The notes under the pieces: generated by a model
Databases searched by the model: none
The model's input: only the letters and a program-made list of their open reading frames with translations
Told to the model about the DNA's origin: nothing
Translations under genes and position numbers: made by a program
Source of the DNA: an uncultured Paracoccaceae bacterium
GTDB taxonomy: Bacteria > Pseudomonadota > Alphaproteobacteria > Rhodobacterales > Rhodobacteraceae
DNA length: 64,000 bases
Assembly: GCA_947503925.1 (NCBI GenBank)
Contig: CANNFQ010000006.1
Location: forward strand, 124,001-188,000
Reading direction: 5' to 3'
Shown here: one piece after another, positions 1-8,730 of the stretch
Layout: every line of letters begins with the position of its first letter
How positions within the stretch are numbered: position 1 is the stretch's first letter

Positions 1-19
1 TCGGGCCGGAGGATGTCGG

Positions 20-1300
20 CTAAAGCGCCTTCTCAATGGCGGCGAGGGTCCGCCGCACCCCGCCTGCATGGGCGTCGTAAAAGCCGGCGATCTGGGCGTC
101 GGTCACTTGCGATGGCGACTGGACGATCTGTTGTAACGCTTCAGGTGTCTCAACAAGGGTGCAAACGCCTGCCGCAATCGCCTCTGCCGCCGGATATTCG
201 ATGGTCCAGATATGCGGCCCAACTATCACTGGTTTGCGCAGGGCAAGCGGTTCAATCACGTTATGCGCCCCCTTGGGCACAAAACCCCCGCCGACAATCG
301 CCCGATCACACAAGCCGAGATAGAAATACATTTCACCCATACTGTCACCCAGTAGCACATCGATATCGGGCAAGGGATCGGTCGCAGTGAGCGACTCATC
401 CAGCACCTCCGACCGTCGCGCAAAGCGAATTCCAGCATCGTGCAGCATTTCGGCCACTTCGTCAAACCGTTCTGGCGCGCGGGGCACATAGATGAAACAG
501 GTGCCCGGGCAATTACGGATCATGTCGATATAAATGGCATCTTCGCCCTCGACCACGCTGGTCAGGGTGAAGCTTGGCCGCCCTTTGGTCAGGGTCGGGC
601 GCAAGGTTGCGGCGGCGTCAAGATGATGCTGTGGGATCGGCTGGTCAAAACGCAATTCGCCGGTGATCGCGATATTGCGCATGCCGGCGGCGGCAAACCG
701 GTCCTGCTGCGTCCGGGATTTGACAAAGCCGCCGGCAAAGCCCGGCAGTAGGGCGGCGCGCAACCCACCCTTGTCCTTTTCATAGCTTTTCTTGGGATAT
801 TGGGCGTTGCACATGAATAGTGGCGTGCCCTGTTTGCGACAGGCCATGATCATGCGCGGCCAGATCTCAATCTCCATCACCAGCCCGTATTTGGGGGCAA
901 AGGCAGTCAGAAAACGCCGATAAGCAAAGTCATATTCAAACGGCACCCAAATGCTACGAACCTTGCCTGCGGCGATTTCTGGCCTGAATTCGCGGGTCGC
1001 CTCGCGCCGACCGGCGGGGGTGAAATGGGTGGTGACCACATGTTCACCCCGCGCCAGCAATTCGCGGATCAGGGGCGTGGCGGACCGCATCTCGCCCAGC
1101 GAAACGGCATGCACCCAGACCGCCCCCTCGCGCGTATCCGCGTAACGCCCGAATCGTTCCCCTAGATGTTGGATATAATCCGGGTCCTTGCGCCCGCGCC
1201 GCCACAGATAGATCAGGATGACAGGCAGCATGATCCACCACAGGATCGTGTAGCCGATCAATGCGATCCGTAATTTGGGGGGAGGGAAGTTTTCAGCCAT
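20..1300 (-). CDS. waaA: Kdo transferase (GT30)
   Basis: Transfers 3-deoxy-D-manno-octulosonate (Kdo) from CMP-Kdo to the lipid A precursor at the cytoplasmic face of the inner membrane. The 426-residue product has one N-terminal membrane helix (about residues 12-32), then the GT30 acceptor-side motif WVHAVSLGE (62-70), where Glu70 is in the place of the catalytic base. The C-terminal half has the donor-site pattern GGGF..KGAHNVIEP. Length is normal for WaaA. Its start lies inside the 3' end of the next GT30-like gene (8-base overlap), so the two are probably translated together. What follows beyond the window start is not visible; in relatives lpxK is often adjacent. Confidence 0.9.
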   Translation of the reverse strand: MAENFPPPKLRIALIGYTILWWIMLPVILIYLWRRGRKDPDYIQHLGERFGRYADTREGAVWVHAVSLGEMRSATPLIRELLARGEHVVTTHFTPAGRREATREFRPEIAAGKVRSIWVPFEYDFAYRRFLTAFAPKYGLVMEIEIWPRMIMACRKQGTPLFMCNAQYPKKSYEKDKGGLRAALLPGFAGGFVKSRTQQDRFAAAGMRNIAITGELRFDQPIPQHHLDAAATLRPTLTKGRPSFTLTSVVEGEDAIYIDMIRNCPGTCFIYVPRAPERFDEVAEMLHDAGIRFARRSEVLDESLTATDPLPDIDVLLGDSMGEMYFYLGLCDRAIVGGGFVPKGAHNVIEPLALRKPVIVGPHIWTIEYPAAEAIAAGVCTLVETPEALQQIVQSPSQVTDAQIAGFYDAHAGGVRRTLAAIEKAL

Positions 1301-2555
1301 CTGCGCCCTTTAGCAGGTCGATGAGTTGCTGCGCCAGATCGTCGGTCCGGTTTGCGGCGGTGGTGATGACATCTTCGGCGTTTTGAGCCAATGTCGCGGG
1401 CCGCTCCGACCGTAAAAGATCGGCTAGCGCTGCTGGGTTTGTGACCTGCTCTGCCGCCTCGGCCATGTCGAGTGCTGCGAAATCATCCGCAAAATTTGCA
1501 ATGCGCGGCCCATGTGCAATGGCTGTGCCCAGAATGGCCGCCTCCCACGGGTTGTGGCCTTCGATGTCGCCGAACGTCCCGCCGATCAGCACCAAGTTGG
1601 CCAGCCGGTAGACCAGCCCGAGTTCGCCGAACGTGTCGCAAATCCAGATCGGGTCTCTTGGGTTTGGCAACTCGCCTTTACTGCGGAACTTCGGCCTGTC
1701 TTCGGTGGTGATGTCGTCAACCCGTTCAGGGAAACGCGGCGCGATGATCAAAAGCGCCGTTGGATCCTTTTCGCGTAATAATGCATGGGCGGCCAGGGCG
1801 ATGGCCTCATCTTCCGCATGTGACGGCGCGACAGTCCAGACCGTGCGACTGGCCAAATGGGTTTCAAGCGTGCTGAGCGTTTCGGGGTCATGCGACAGGG
1901 CCAGGGCGGCGGGTTTCAGCGACCCTGTGACGGCCACATCACGCCCACTCAACTGGTTCAGATGCTGCGCGGTCCTGTCGTCCTGCGCAGTGATCAACCG
2001 CATGGGGCGATAGATGTCGCGATAAAGCGCTGCGAATTTTTGACGTTTTTGCAATGCCTTGGCGTCCATCCTTGCGGCAACGACGGCTTGGGGGGTATTT
2101 AACTTAGTCAAGTCGCTTACAAAGCCCGGCCAGATATCCTGCTCCGCCCAAATGCACAGATCGGGCTGAAAGTGCTGCAGAAACCGACGCCGGTAGCCGG
2201 GGGCGTCGATGGGCAGGAATTGGTGGATCGTGCGGGGGGGCAGGTTGTCTGCGAATACTTTGGCAGAGGCGGAAGTGGTTGAGGTGACAAGAAACTGCAC
2301 CTGCGGATCAAGCGCCGCGATACGAGTAATCAACCCGCGCAGCGACATCACCTCGCCCAGCCCAACCGCGTTGAACCAGATCAACGTACCGTCGGGCCGT
2401 GGGGCCAATGACTGCCCCAATTTTTCGCGCCATCTGTCGGGGTGTTCCTTGCCGCGCTTCAACCGTTTGCGAAGGAGGGTAGGGGCGATAAGCGGAAAGC
2501 CATGGGCTAGCAACAAATAAAGACCCAAAAGCAACCCGCGTCGCATCCTAGTCAT
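1293..2555 (-). CDS. Second GT30-like Kdo transferase paralogue
   Basis: A 420-residue GT30-like glycosyltransferase, clearly related to but diverged from the adjacent waaA. It has an N-terminal hydrophobic segment (LLLGLYLLLAHGFPLIAP), the motif IWFNAVGLGE where WaaA has WVHAVSLGE, so the Glu is kept, and the donor-side motif GGTFGDIEGHNPWEA. The ATG at 2555 overlaps the neuC 3' end; a second ATG at 2546 is possible, and neither has a clear ribosome binding site, which suits translational coupling. It may add a further Kdo, or another nonulosonate-like sugar, to lipid A or to the capsule lipid anchor. The acceptor cannot be read from sequence. Confidence 0.75.
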   Translation of the reverse strand: MTRMRRGLLLGLYLLLAHGFPLIAPTLLRKRLKRGKEHPDRWREKLGQSLAPRPDGTLIWFNAVGLGEVMSLRGLITRIAALDPQVQFLVTSTTSASAKVFADNLPPRTIHQFLPIDAPGYRRRFLQHFQPDLCIWAEQDIWPGFVSDLTKLNTPQAVVAARMDAKALQKRQKFAALYRDIYRPMRLITAQDDRTAQHLNQLSGRDVAVTGSLKPAALALSHDPETLSTLETHLASRTVWTVAPSHAEDEAIALAAHALLREKDPTALLIIAPRFPERVDDITTEDRPKFRSKGELPNPRDPIWICDTFGELGLVYRLANLVLIGGTFGDIEGHNPWEAAILGTAIAHGPRIANFADDFAALDMAEAAEQVTNPAALADLLRSERPATLAQNAEDVITTAANRTDDLAQQLIDLLKGADG

Positions 2556-3663
2556 GGAACGTTTTTTGCAGGCTGGCGTCCCAGAACGCGTCGGAACGCA
2601 GCACATCGACAAACCGCTCGGCCGCGCTGCCACCGCCAAAGGCGCTGTGGCGTGGATAGGATTTGCCCCATTGGGTGGTCAGGAAATCCTTGATCTTCTC
2701 CGCCTCCTGTGCATCGGCAAAAAACACCGAAGGCGATTTGGCCCGATTGGTCTGGCGCGATCCGATATCGAGCGACGCCAACCCAATGAATGGTGCCTCG
2801 CGCACCCCGGCAGAGGAGTTGCCGACCATGACGGCGGCGTTTTTCATCAGTTCGGAAAAATGGGCAAAGCGCATGGATGGCAGCACGCGGAACCGATCAA
2901 CTGGCAGTTGGTCGATCTGGTCAAAGATATCGGTGGAGCCGGGGTCATTATTCGGGGCGATCAGGACAAAGTGACGGCCTGACCCGATCAAAGTGTCAAA
3001 CAGGGCTTTCGCCTGCGCGCCGATTGTGTCGGCCTCTGACGTGACAGGGTGAAAGACACAGATCCCGTAATCATCAAAGGGAATGTCATAACGCGCCTTC
3101 ACCTCATCAATGCTGACACCGGTGGGGTTGGCGTGAAAATCCAGCTCGGGCGAGCCGATGGCGTGGATATGGCTTGCCGCCTCCCCCAATGACTGCACTC
3201 GACGGGCGGCATCATCGGAAGATACGAAATGATGGCTGGCCAGTTTGCTGTTACAGTGGCGGTAAATCTCATCAATCGTGCCGGAAACCTCGCCACCTTC
3301 AATATGGGCGCAGCGGATGTAATTTGTGGCACATACCAACGCGCAGGCCAGCGCCTCCACCCGGTCGCCATGGATCACCACCAGATCGGGGGCGTGTTCG
3401 CGGGCGAAATCGGAGAACCCCATCACGGTCTTGGCGAGGATCATATCCTGCGGGTCGCCGGGTCGCTGGTTGAGGAATTCGTGCACCTGCACGTCTGGCA
3501 CGCGCTGCACCTCAAGCTTGGTCAACCCGTAGCGGGCGAGCATATGCATCCCGGTGACAAAGAAGGACACATCGAACTCCGCACGAGAGGCTGCAAGGGC
3601 AAGAGGTTCAAGCTTGCCGAAATCTGCCCGGGTGCCTGTCACGAAAAGGATGGATTGTTTCAT
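2548..3663 (-). CDS. neuC: UDP-GlcNAc 2-epimerase (hydrolysing), NeuC family
   Basis: Converts UDP-GlcNAc to ManNAc plus UDP, or acts on a related UDP-amino sugar, the entry step to sialic-acid-like sugars. The 371-residue protein starts at MKQSILFVTGTRADFGKL and shows the family signatures GTRADFGKL, HIEGGEVSGTIDE, APNNDPGSTD and GNSSAGVREAPF. The start at 3663 is preferred over the upstream ATG because the conserved fold begins there and a G-run precedes it. It lies 42 bases downstream of the yrbL-like gene and overlaps the second GT30 gene. No neuB or neuA is present in the window, so the final sugar is unknown. Confidence 0.85.
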   Translation of the reverse strand: MKQSILFVTGTRADFGKLEPLALAASRAEFDVSFFVTGMHMLARYGLTKLEVQRVPDVQVHEFLNQRPGDPQDMILAKTVMGFSDFAREHAPDLVVIHGDRVEALACALVCATNYIRCAHIEGGEVSGTIDEIYRHCNSKLASHHFVSSDDAARRVQSLGEAASHIHAIGSPELDFHANPTGVSIDEVKARYDIPFDDYGICVFHPVTSEADTIGAQAKALFDTLIGSGRHFVLIAPNNDPGSTDIFDQIDQLPVDRFRVLPSMRFAHFSELMKNAAVMVGNSSAGVREAPFIGLASLDIGSRQTNRAKSPSVFFADAQEAEKIKDFLTTQWGKSYPRHSAFGGGSAAERFVDVLRSDAFWDASLQKTFHD

Positions 3664-3705
3664 GCCCCCCGGGATAAAGCCGCAGATATCAAGCCGCAAG
3701 ACCCG

Positions 3706-4341
3706 TTAAGGGCGCTGTGCTTGTGTCTTGTATTCCCGTTTCATGGCATTGCGCGCTATCTTGCATTGCGCGGCGTGGGCGCGTTTAGACCATGACTGGA
3801 TCGGGATGGCCGTCCGTTCACCCAAGCCATCCACCAATGTCAGATGATATCCATCTGCCGGATTACCCGTCACGACCACGTTGCGCAAAGCGGGGTCCGA
3901 TATTACGGCCCGAAACGAGATGATGTCATCCCACAGCTGATCAATCGCGGCCTCGATCAGTGGTTCCACGGGGTTGTTGCGTGCATGGTTTGCAAGGGTC
4001 GGTGCAAGCTTGCCATCGGCACCCCTGATGGCTTCGAACATCGCGCCGGGGCCGTCACTGGTTGCGATAAAGCCAAGGAACTGGGAAACAAATCCCGGCA
4101 CTTCACCCGTTCTGGCAACCATTTCGGCAACGGCGTCAATCTCGACAAATGAATTCAGCAGCGACCCGAACCGCCGCCGTTTGGGTCGCAGCAATGTCCG
4201 CAGCCATTGCAGTGGTTTGTGCCTGAGCGGCTTGTGCAGTTTGATGACGATATTGGGGTCATCCGGATGGGCGTGAATATTGCGCCCCCCGCCCTTGGAC
4301 AAAAGACTGTTTGATGACAATGTGATCTTTGGTCGGGTCAT
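3706..4341 (-). CDS. YrbL-family protein
   Basis: A 211-residue protein resembling the PhoP-regulatory-network YrbL family. The N-terminal part contains SKGGGRNIHAHPDDPN followed by IVIKLHK, like a glycine-rich loop and an ATP-binding lysine; YrbL proteins are regarded as distant members of the kinase-like fold. The AAGGTGAT just before the ATG is a good ribosome binding site. It is the first gene of a minus-strand operon with neuC and the two GT30 genes, so a role in glycan phosphorylation is conceivable but is inference only. It diverges from the tagD-like gene across about 100 bases. Confidence 0.7.
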   Translation of the reverse strand: MTRPKITLSSNSLLSKGGGRNIHAHPDDPNIVIKLHKPLRHKPLQWLRTLLRPKRRRFGSLLNSFVEIDAVAEMVARTGEVPGFVSQFLGFIATSDGPGAMFEAIRGADGKLAPTLANHARNNPVEPLIEAAIDQLWDDIISFRAVISDPALRNVVVTGNPADGYHLTLVDGLGERTAIPIQSWSKRAHAAQCKIARNAMKREYKTQAQRP

Positions 4342-4381
4342 ATCACCTTGCCTTTGGTCCTGCCACGTCGCGCCCCCGTTG

Positions 4382-4410
4382 CGTTAGCCCGCGCGTCAGA
4401 GTAGCTAACG
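4382..4410. promoter_or_regulatory. Inverted repeat in yrbL/tagD divergent region
   Basis: CGTTAGC at 4382-4388 is repeated in reverse complement as GCTAACG at 4404-4410, with 15 bases between. It lies midway between two divergent polysaccharide genes, so it could be an operator serving both, or a leader hairpin for the tagD-like gene. Confidence 0.3.
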
Positions 4411-4445
4411 GGTTGCATAAACCAAAAATGGAAGCCGGGGCAAAG

Positions 4446-4853
4446 ATGGATAAACCCAAAAAAGTGGTTGTGACATTTGGAACATTCGATGTGTTCCATA
4501 TTGGCCACCTGAATATCCTCAAACGGGCCGCCGCCTATGGTGATGCGCTTTATGTGGGGGTCTCGTCCGACCGATTGAATATGGAAAAGAAAGGCCGCGC
4601 GCCAATTTATGCAGAGCCCGAACGGCTGGCCATTGTCCAGCATATGAAACCTGTCACAGATGTTTTTGTCGAAGACAGCCTGGAGTTGAAGGCAGAATAC
4701 CTACGCGAACATAATGCGGATGTTCTGGTGATGGGCAATGACTGGGAAGGCAAGTTCGATCATCTGAAAGACATTTGCGAGGTCGTTTATTTGCCCCGAA
4801 CCGAAGGCGTCTCGACCACCGAAACGATCTATAAGATCAAGAAATATGAGTAA
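4446..4853 (+). CDS. tagD: Glycerol-3-phosphate cytidylyltransferase
   Basis: Makes CDP-glycerol from CTP and sn-glycerol-3-phosphate. The 135-residue product is a single nucleotidyltransferase domain with GTFDVFHIGH near the N-terminus (the HxGH catalytic signature) and RTEGVSTTET near the C-terminus (the RTxGISTT motif). Length matches TagD/TarD. The ATG at 4446 is chosen because the domain starts there; ATG 4428 is a weaker alternative. Its last 8 bases overlap the glycerophosphotransferase-like gene, the expected user of CDP-glycerol. This pair is classical for Gram-positive teichoic acid; here it most likely decorates or builds a capsule or O-antigen. Confidence 0.88.
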   Translation: MDKPKKVVVTFGTFDVFHIGHLNILKRAAAYGDALYVGVSSDRLNMEKKGRAPIYAEPERLAIVQHMKPVTDVFVEDSLELKAEYLREHNADVLVMGNDWEGKFDHLKDICEVVYLPRTEGVSTTETIYKIKKYE

Positions 4854-5832
4854 CGACCTGCGGGTCGGGTTCTACATACGCAATGCGTTTCAGGCGGCAC
4901 ATCTTGCGCCGCTGTTTCGCGCGATCCCGGATGCGACATGGCTGTTGCGATCCGCCGCCGATGCGGAGGCATTTGGCATCGGTGATGCCCCGCGCGCCAG
5001 CAGTCGCTATTTCATTCGTAACCTGATGCGCCGGTTCGATGCTGTCGTTGCCCATGCCGGACCACCTGGTGGTCGCGTGCTACGCGGCACCGCGCTGGTC
5101 ATGGTGCAATATGGGTATGCCAAGGAGCCCTATAATTTCGGCGATTGGCGCAAGCAGGCGCAGGCGATCTGCGCCTATGGTGACTATGCCGCCACCCGCT
5201 TTGCACCGCATGCCCCGGCCTTCACCATTGGAAATCCCCGCTGGGATGACTGGACCGCCCCCGGCTTCGCAGAGGAAGCCCAGATGGCCCTGCCAGATCT
5301 GGCCGCTGATCGGCCCGTATTGCTCTATGCCCCGACCTGGGGCGATCTGAGCAGTCTGCCCTATTGGTTGCCCGAACTCTCAAAACTGGCCGAAACCCAC
5401 ACCGTTCTGGTCAAGGCGCATCATAATGCAGTCAGGGATGGTCAGCTTGGTGATATTAGCGACCACCCGCATATCCATGATATCGGCCATGTCGATCTGA
5501 TGCAGGCACTGGCCGTTTGCGATGTTCTGCTTTCTGACTATAGCGGTGCCATTTTTGACGCGATCATGTGTGACAAGCCTGTCGTGCTGCTTGACCTACC
5601 CGATATCGATGCGCGTTTTGGCAAAAAGCTGGACGCCCAAAGCCTTGAGATGGCGCGGCGTGATGAGTTGGGCTTTCGGGTTGCGGGGCCTGAGGCACTA
5701 CCTGGCGCTGTGCAGCAAGCCTTGCAGACAGGACCGCAGGTCAGCGATGCCTTGCGCGATGGGTTGTTTTTCAAGCCAGCGTCAGTGGCTGAGGCGTTTC
5801 GACAGGCCTTGCCAAAGATGATTGCGGGCTGA
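4846..5832 (+). CDS. CDP-glycerol glycerophosphotransferase-like protein
   Basis: A 328-residue soluble, probably membrane-peripheral protein of the TagB/TagF-like family. The C-terminal GT-B domain has YAPTWGD, VLVKAHHN and SDYSGAIFDAI..DKPVVLLD, the motifs that position CDP-glycerol in this family. It is shorter than TagF because it lacks a long N-terminal domain, so a primase-like (TagB) or single-addition role is more likely than long-chain polymerisation. It is translationally coupled to the cytidylyltransferase gene (8-base overlap). The acceptor glycan is unknown; neuC, waaA and kpsCS elsewhere in the window suggest a capsular polysaccharide. Confidence 0.78.
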   Translation: MSNDLRVGFYIRNAFQAAHLAPLFRAIPDATWLLRSAADAEAFGIGDAPRASSRYFIRNLMRRFDAVVAHAGPPGGRVLRGTALVMVQYGYAKEPYNFGDWRKQAQAICAYGDYAATRFAPHAPAFTIGNPRWDDWTAPGFAEEAQMALPDLAADRPVLLYAPTWGDLSSLPYWLPELSKLAETHTVLVKAHHNAVRDGQLGDISDHPHIHDIGHVDLMQALAVCDVLLSDYSGAIFDAIMCDKPVVLLDLPDIDARFGKKLDAQSLEMARRDELGFRVAGPEALPGAVQQALQTGPQVSDALRDGLFFKPASVAEAFRQALPKMIAG

Positions 5833-5860
5833 TGGTAGCTTGGTTTCCCTATCTGTAAAA

Positions 5861-6259
5861 TCAGATCAATGCCGTGACCAGCAGCATCACCAACAGCCCA
5901 GCCTGCGCCAACAGGGTCAGAAACATGCCATAAAGGCGCAGCCGCCAGTTTGTACCGTGTATAGCGAAATAGATCGCATGCAGAAGTCGTCCGGCGCTGA
6001 ACAAGATAGCCAGCACGACAAGCGGAACCAGTGCACCGGCCTGCAACTCGATCAGTCCGATCAGGATCAGGGCCACGGGGATCTGTTCGGCGGCGTTTGC
6101 CTGCCCCCGGATCGCCTTGGTCATCACCCGGTCATCATTATCGCCCAGCACGATCCCGTCACGGCGGCGGATCATGATCACCCGCACGGTCAAGGCAAAC
6201 AGAACCGCGCCGTTGACAAACGCGGTCAGGCTGGTCAGGGGCAGGGCAATATCGGGCAT
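5861..6259 (-). CDS. MAPEG-family membrane protein
   Basis: A 132-residue integral membrane protein with about four hydrophobic segments and the MAPEG signature region R.QANAAEQIP..L. after the first helix, as in microsomal glutathione-transferase-like proteins. Bacterial MAPEG members are mostly uncharacterised, so no substrate is proposed. The gene lies 12 bases after the Slam-like gene on the same strand and is probably co-transcribed with it. A second MAPEG gene lies at 14468-14890. Confidence 0.75.
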   Translation of the reverse strand: MPDIALPLTSLTAFVNGAVLFALTVRVIMIRRRDGIVLGDNDDRVMTKAIRGQANAAEQIPVALILIGLIELQAGALVPLVVLAILFSAGRLLHAIYFAIHGTNWRLRLYGMFLTLLAQAGLLVMLLVTALI

Positions 6260-6271
6260 CGGATGGTCGTC

Positions 6272-7651
6272 CTAAAAGGCTGAGTTGATGGTGAAGCCAA
6301 CGGAAAAATTGTTGCGGGTAAAACGGCCCACATTGCTTTCGGTATCCGACCCGGTGATCGTCATGGCGGGGGTGAAACCGGCATATTCAACACCCGGCAA
6401 GCCCAGATTGATGCCGTAAAAATAGCCTTCATCCTGGCGCCCGTCAGCAGAGAAGGGAAAGATCGGATAATCACTTTTCTTGACCCCGGCGCTGAAGCTG
6501 AGGGAAACCGGCCCAATCGGCTCCGCAAAACTGTAGCCAAGCTCGAAGCTCCACTCATCAAAGGTCAGGCTGGATGCGTCGCCATCGCTTTGCACCCGAC
6601 CGAGCGTGCCTGACAGGCGATTGCCGTTTTCAAACCTGTAGGACAGCCCTGTGCGCAGGGTCGTGCGCATGGCCTCCCCCAGATTTTCGCTGGCGTAATC
6701 CTGCCACTCGCGACGGGCAGAGACAAACAACAGTAGCGGATCGTCCAACTGGATCGCACGGCTGAGCGACAGCCGGCGGAAGTCGTAATACCGGTCGCCC
6801 CCGAAATCGATGCCCCCTGCAGCCAGATCAACCCCAAAGGTTCCGTTGCGCAGCACCCGGTCGTAACCAAGTGACACTTGCAGGTAATCGGATGAAAAAT
6901 CATCGGAATCGATTGTGACCGGATCGCCAGTGGCTGGATCCTCCGCAGTTTCGTCGTTCAGTCGCACCCGCGCGCCCTGATATTGAAACCCGATTGTGGC
7001 CCGGTCCTGCGCCGTCTGGTGAAACCGGTATCGGGTGCCGAAATTCAAGGTGGCCCGCACCCCGGCCAAGGCCAGCGCATCGGCCGAGAGGTTGCCAGTA
7101 AACCCGCCAAGGTCGTCGACATCGTTTTCCTCGGCCCCGCCATTCACATTGTTGGACGGCACAATCGAAAACCCGAATGTCGTGGACCACGGGTTGGCCC
7201 GGCGCACGCCACCTGCATCGCGTAAGGTCCGCGCGCGTTCTTCTTCATTGGGGGCGACGGTCAAGGCGCGGCGCAGCCAGAACGTGGCCAAGGTGAACCG
7301 TTCCTCATTGGCGGCGGCAAGGGCCGTCAATCGCGCCGCCTCATAGCGTTGCGTATCGTTTTGCGACAGGGCAAAGGCGCGGGCCCCGGCTTCGCGCCCT
7401 TCGGTGGCCTGGCCTGCGCGTGGGGCACCGGCGGCAATCACCAGCAGTGCGGCGCGGTCATCAGGATCAATGGCCAGCAGGCTGCGTGCGATTTGCAAGG
7501 CCAGCTCTGTTTCGCCTGCAAACAGGGCGCGGGTTGCGATCACGCGCGCCTCTTCGACGGGGATATCAACGGATGTTTGGGCTGCCGCCCCGGACCCGCA
7601 CAGGATCAGGGCACAGGCCATGGCTTTGACGGTTTTATGGATTTGGTGCAT
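6272..7651 (-). CDS. Slam-like outer-membrane beta-barrel protein with TPR domain
   Basis: A 459-residue exported protein. The signal peptide (ACALILCGSGAAAQT) is followed by an all-helical TPR-like region (about residues 25-150: FAGETELALQIARSLLAIDP, WLRRALTVAPN) and then about 300 residues of alternating polar/hydrophobic strands ending in Phe, as in outer-membrane barrels. This TPR-plus-barrel layout is that of the surface lipoprotein assembly modifier (Slam/DUF560) family. The ATG at 7651 gives a clean signal peptide; the reading frame extends upstream without a plausible one. A TbpB-like lipoprotein gene at 13355 is a possible client. The alternative is a generic TPR-barrel protein. Confidence 0.6.
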   Translation of the reverse strand: MHQIHKTVKAMACALILCGSGAAAQTSVDIPVEEARVIATRALFAGETELALQIARSLLAIDPDDRAALLVIAAGAPRAGQATEGREAGARAFALSQNDTQRYEAARLTALAAANEERFTLATFWLRRALTVAPNEEERARTLRDAGGVRRANPWSTTFGFSIVPSNNVNGGAEENDVDDLGGFTGNLSADALALAGVRATLNFGTRYRFHQTAQDRATIGFQYQGARVRLNDETAEDPATGDPVTIDSDDFSSDYLQVSLGYDRVLRNGTFGVDLAAGGIDFGGDRYYDFRRLSLSRAIQLDDPLLLFVSARREWQDYASENLGEAMRTTLRTGLSYRFENGNRLSGTLGRVQSDGDASSLTFDEWSFELGYSFAEPIGPVSLSFSAGVKKSDYPIFPFSADGRQDEGYFYGINLGLPGVEYAGFTPAMTITGSDTESNVGRFTRNNFSVGFTINSAF

Positions 7652-7824
7652 CTGCAATTGGGGGCGCCTAATATTGGTTTCTACGAATTGCGGTTGCACG
7701 CCTGTCGCGCATAGCAACCGCGCGCATAAACGGCAACTGTCTTGCCAAAGTGTCAGTGGGGTTTTGCCCATCTCGTCCATTCCCTATAGTCGCCACAGAT
7801 TCACATACGCTGCCGGAGAAGCAC

Positions 7825-8730
7825 ATGCCCATCACCCCAGACCAACAGGCCGAAATCGACACATTGCGTGCCAACCCGCAACCGACGCTGCGCACGGTCG
7901 CCCCGGGGATGGAGCAGCACCTCTACCATGTCTATAACGTCCTGGATCACGGTTTTATTCGCGTGATTGATTACATGGGCGATGATGCCGCGATTTGTCA
8001 GGCCGCGCGGGTGTCCTATGGCAAGGGCACAAAGTCGGTCCAGAACGATGCTGGGCTGATCCGCTACCTGATGCGTCACTGGCATTCTACCCCGTTCGAG
8101 ATGTGCGAGATCAAGCTGCATGTCAAACTGCCCGTCTTCGTCGCCCGGCAATGGATCCGGCACCGGACGGCGAATGTGAACGAATATTCCGCCCGTTATT
8201 CGATCCTCGACCGGGAGTTCTACATCCCCGAGCCGGATAAACTCGCCGCACAATCGGTGATCAACAATCAGGGCAGGGGCGAGGCGCTGACCGGCGAGGA
8301 AGCCGCCCGCGTGCTGGAATACCTCAAGGGCGATGCCGCCCGCTGCTATGACCATTATGCAGAGATGATTTCGGATGAGGGCCAGCAGGGCCTCGCCCGA
8401 GAGCTGGCCCGCATGAACCTGCCTGCCAATATCTATACCCAATGGTATTGGAAGGTGGATTTGCACAACCTGTTCCACTTCCTGCGGCTACGGGCGGATG
8501 CCCACGCGCAATACGAAATCCGGGTCTATGCGGATGCGATCTGCAAAGTGGTGGCCGACTGGGTGCCCGCGGCCTATGGGGCGTTCGAGGACTACCGGAT
8601 GGGCGGGGCGACACTCTCGGGGAAGGCTCTGGATTGCTTGCGGCGGATGCTGAAAGGTGAGGAGGTGACGCAGGAGACCTCTGGCATGTCCAAGGGGGAA
8701 TGGCGGGAGTTTGAAGAGGTGATTGGGTGA
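7825..8730 (+). CDS. thyX: FAD-dependent thymidylate synthase
   Basis: Makes dTMP from dUMP using methylenetetrahydrofolate, FAD and NADPH. The 301-residue protein carries the ThyX signature [11 protein letters not shown] (the RHRX7S motif) in the middle, preceded by [22 protein letters not shown], and [12 protein letters not shown] in the C-terminal half. The ATG at 7825 fits the domain start. The stop codon overlaps the GTG start of the DUF4238 gene (GTGA). It diverges from the Slam-like gene across about 170 bases. Confidence 0.95.
   Translation: MPITPDQQAEIDTLRANPQPTLRTVAPGMEQHLYHVYNVLDHGFIRVIDYMGDDAAICQAARVSYGKGTKSVQNDAGLIRYLMRHWHSTPFEMCEIKLHVKLPVFVARQWIRHRTANVNEYSARYSILDREFYIPEPDKLAAQSVINNQGRGEALTGEEAARVLEYLKGDAARCYDHYAEMISDEGQQGLARELARMNLPANIYTQWYWKVDLHNLFHFLRLRADAHAQYEIRVYADAICKVVADWVPAAYGAFEDYRMGGATLSGKALDCLRRMLKGEEVTQETSGMSKGEWREFEEVIG

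Noticed and set aside
3229..3795. 188-codon plus-strand frame opposite neuC
   Set aside because: Antisense to neuC, with no domain or ribosome binding site.
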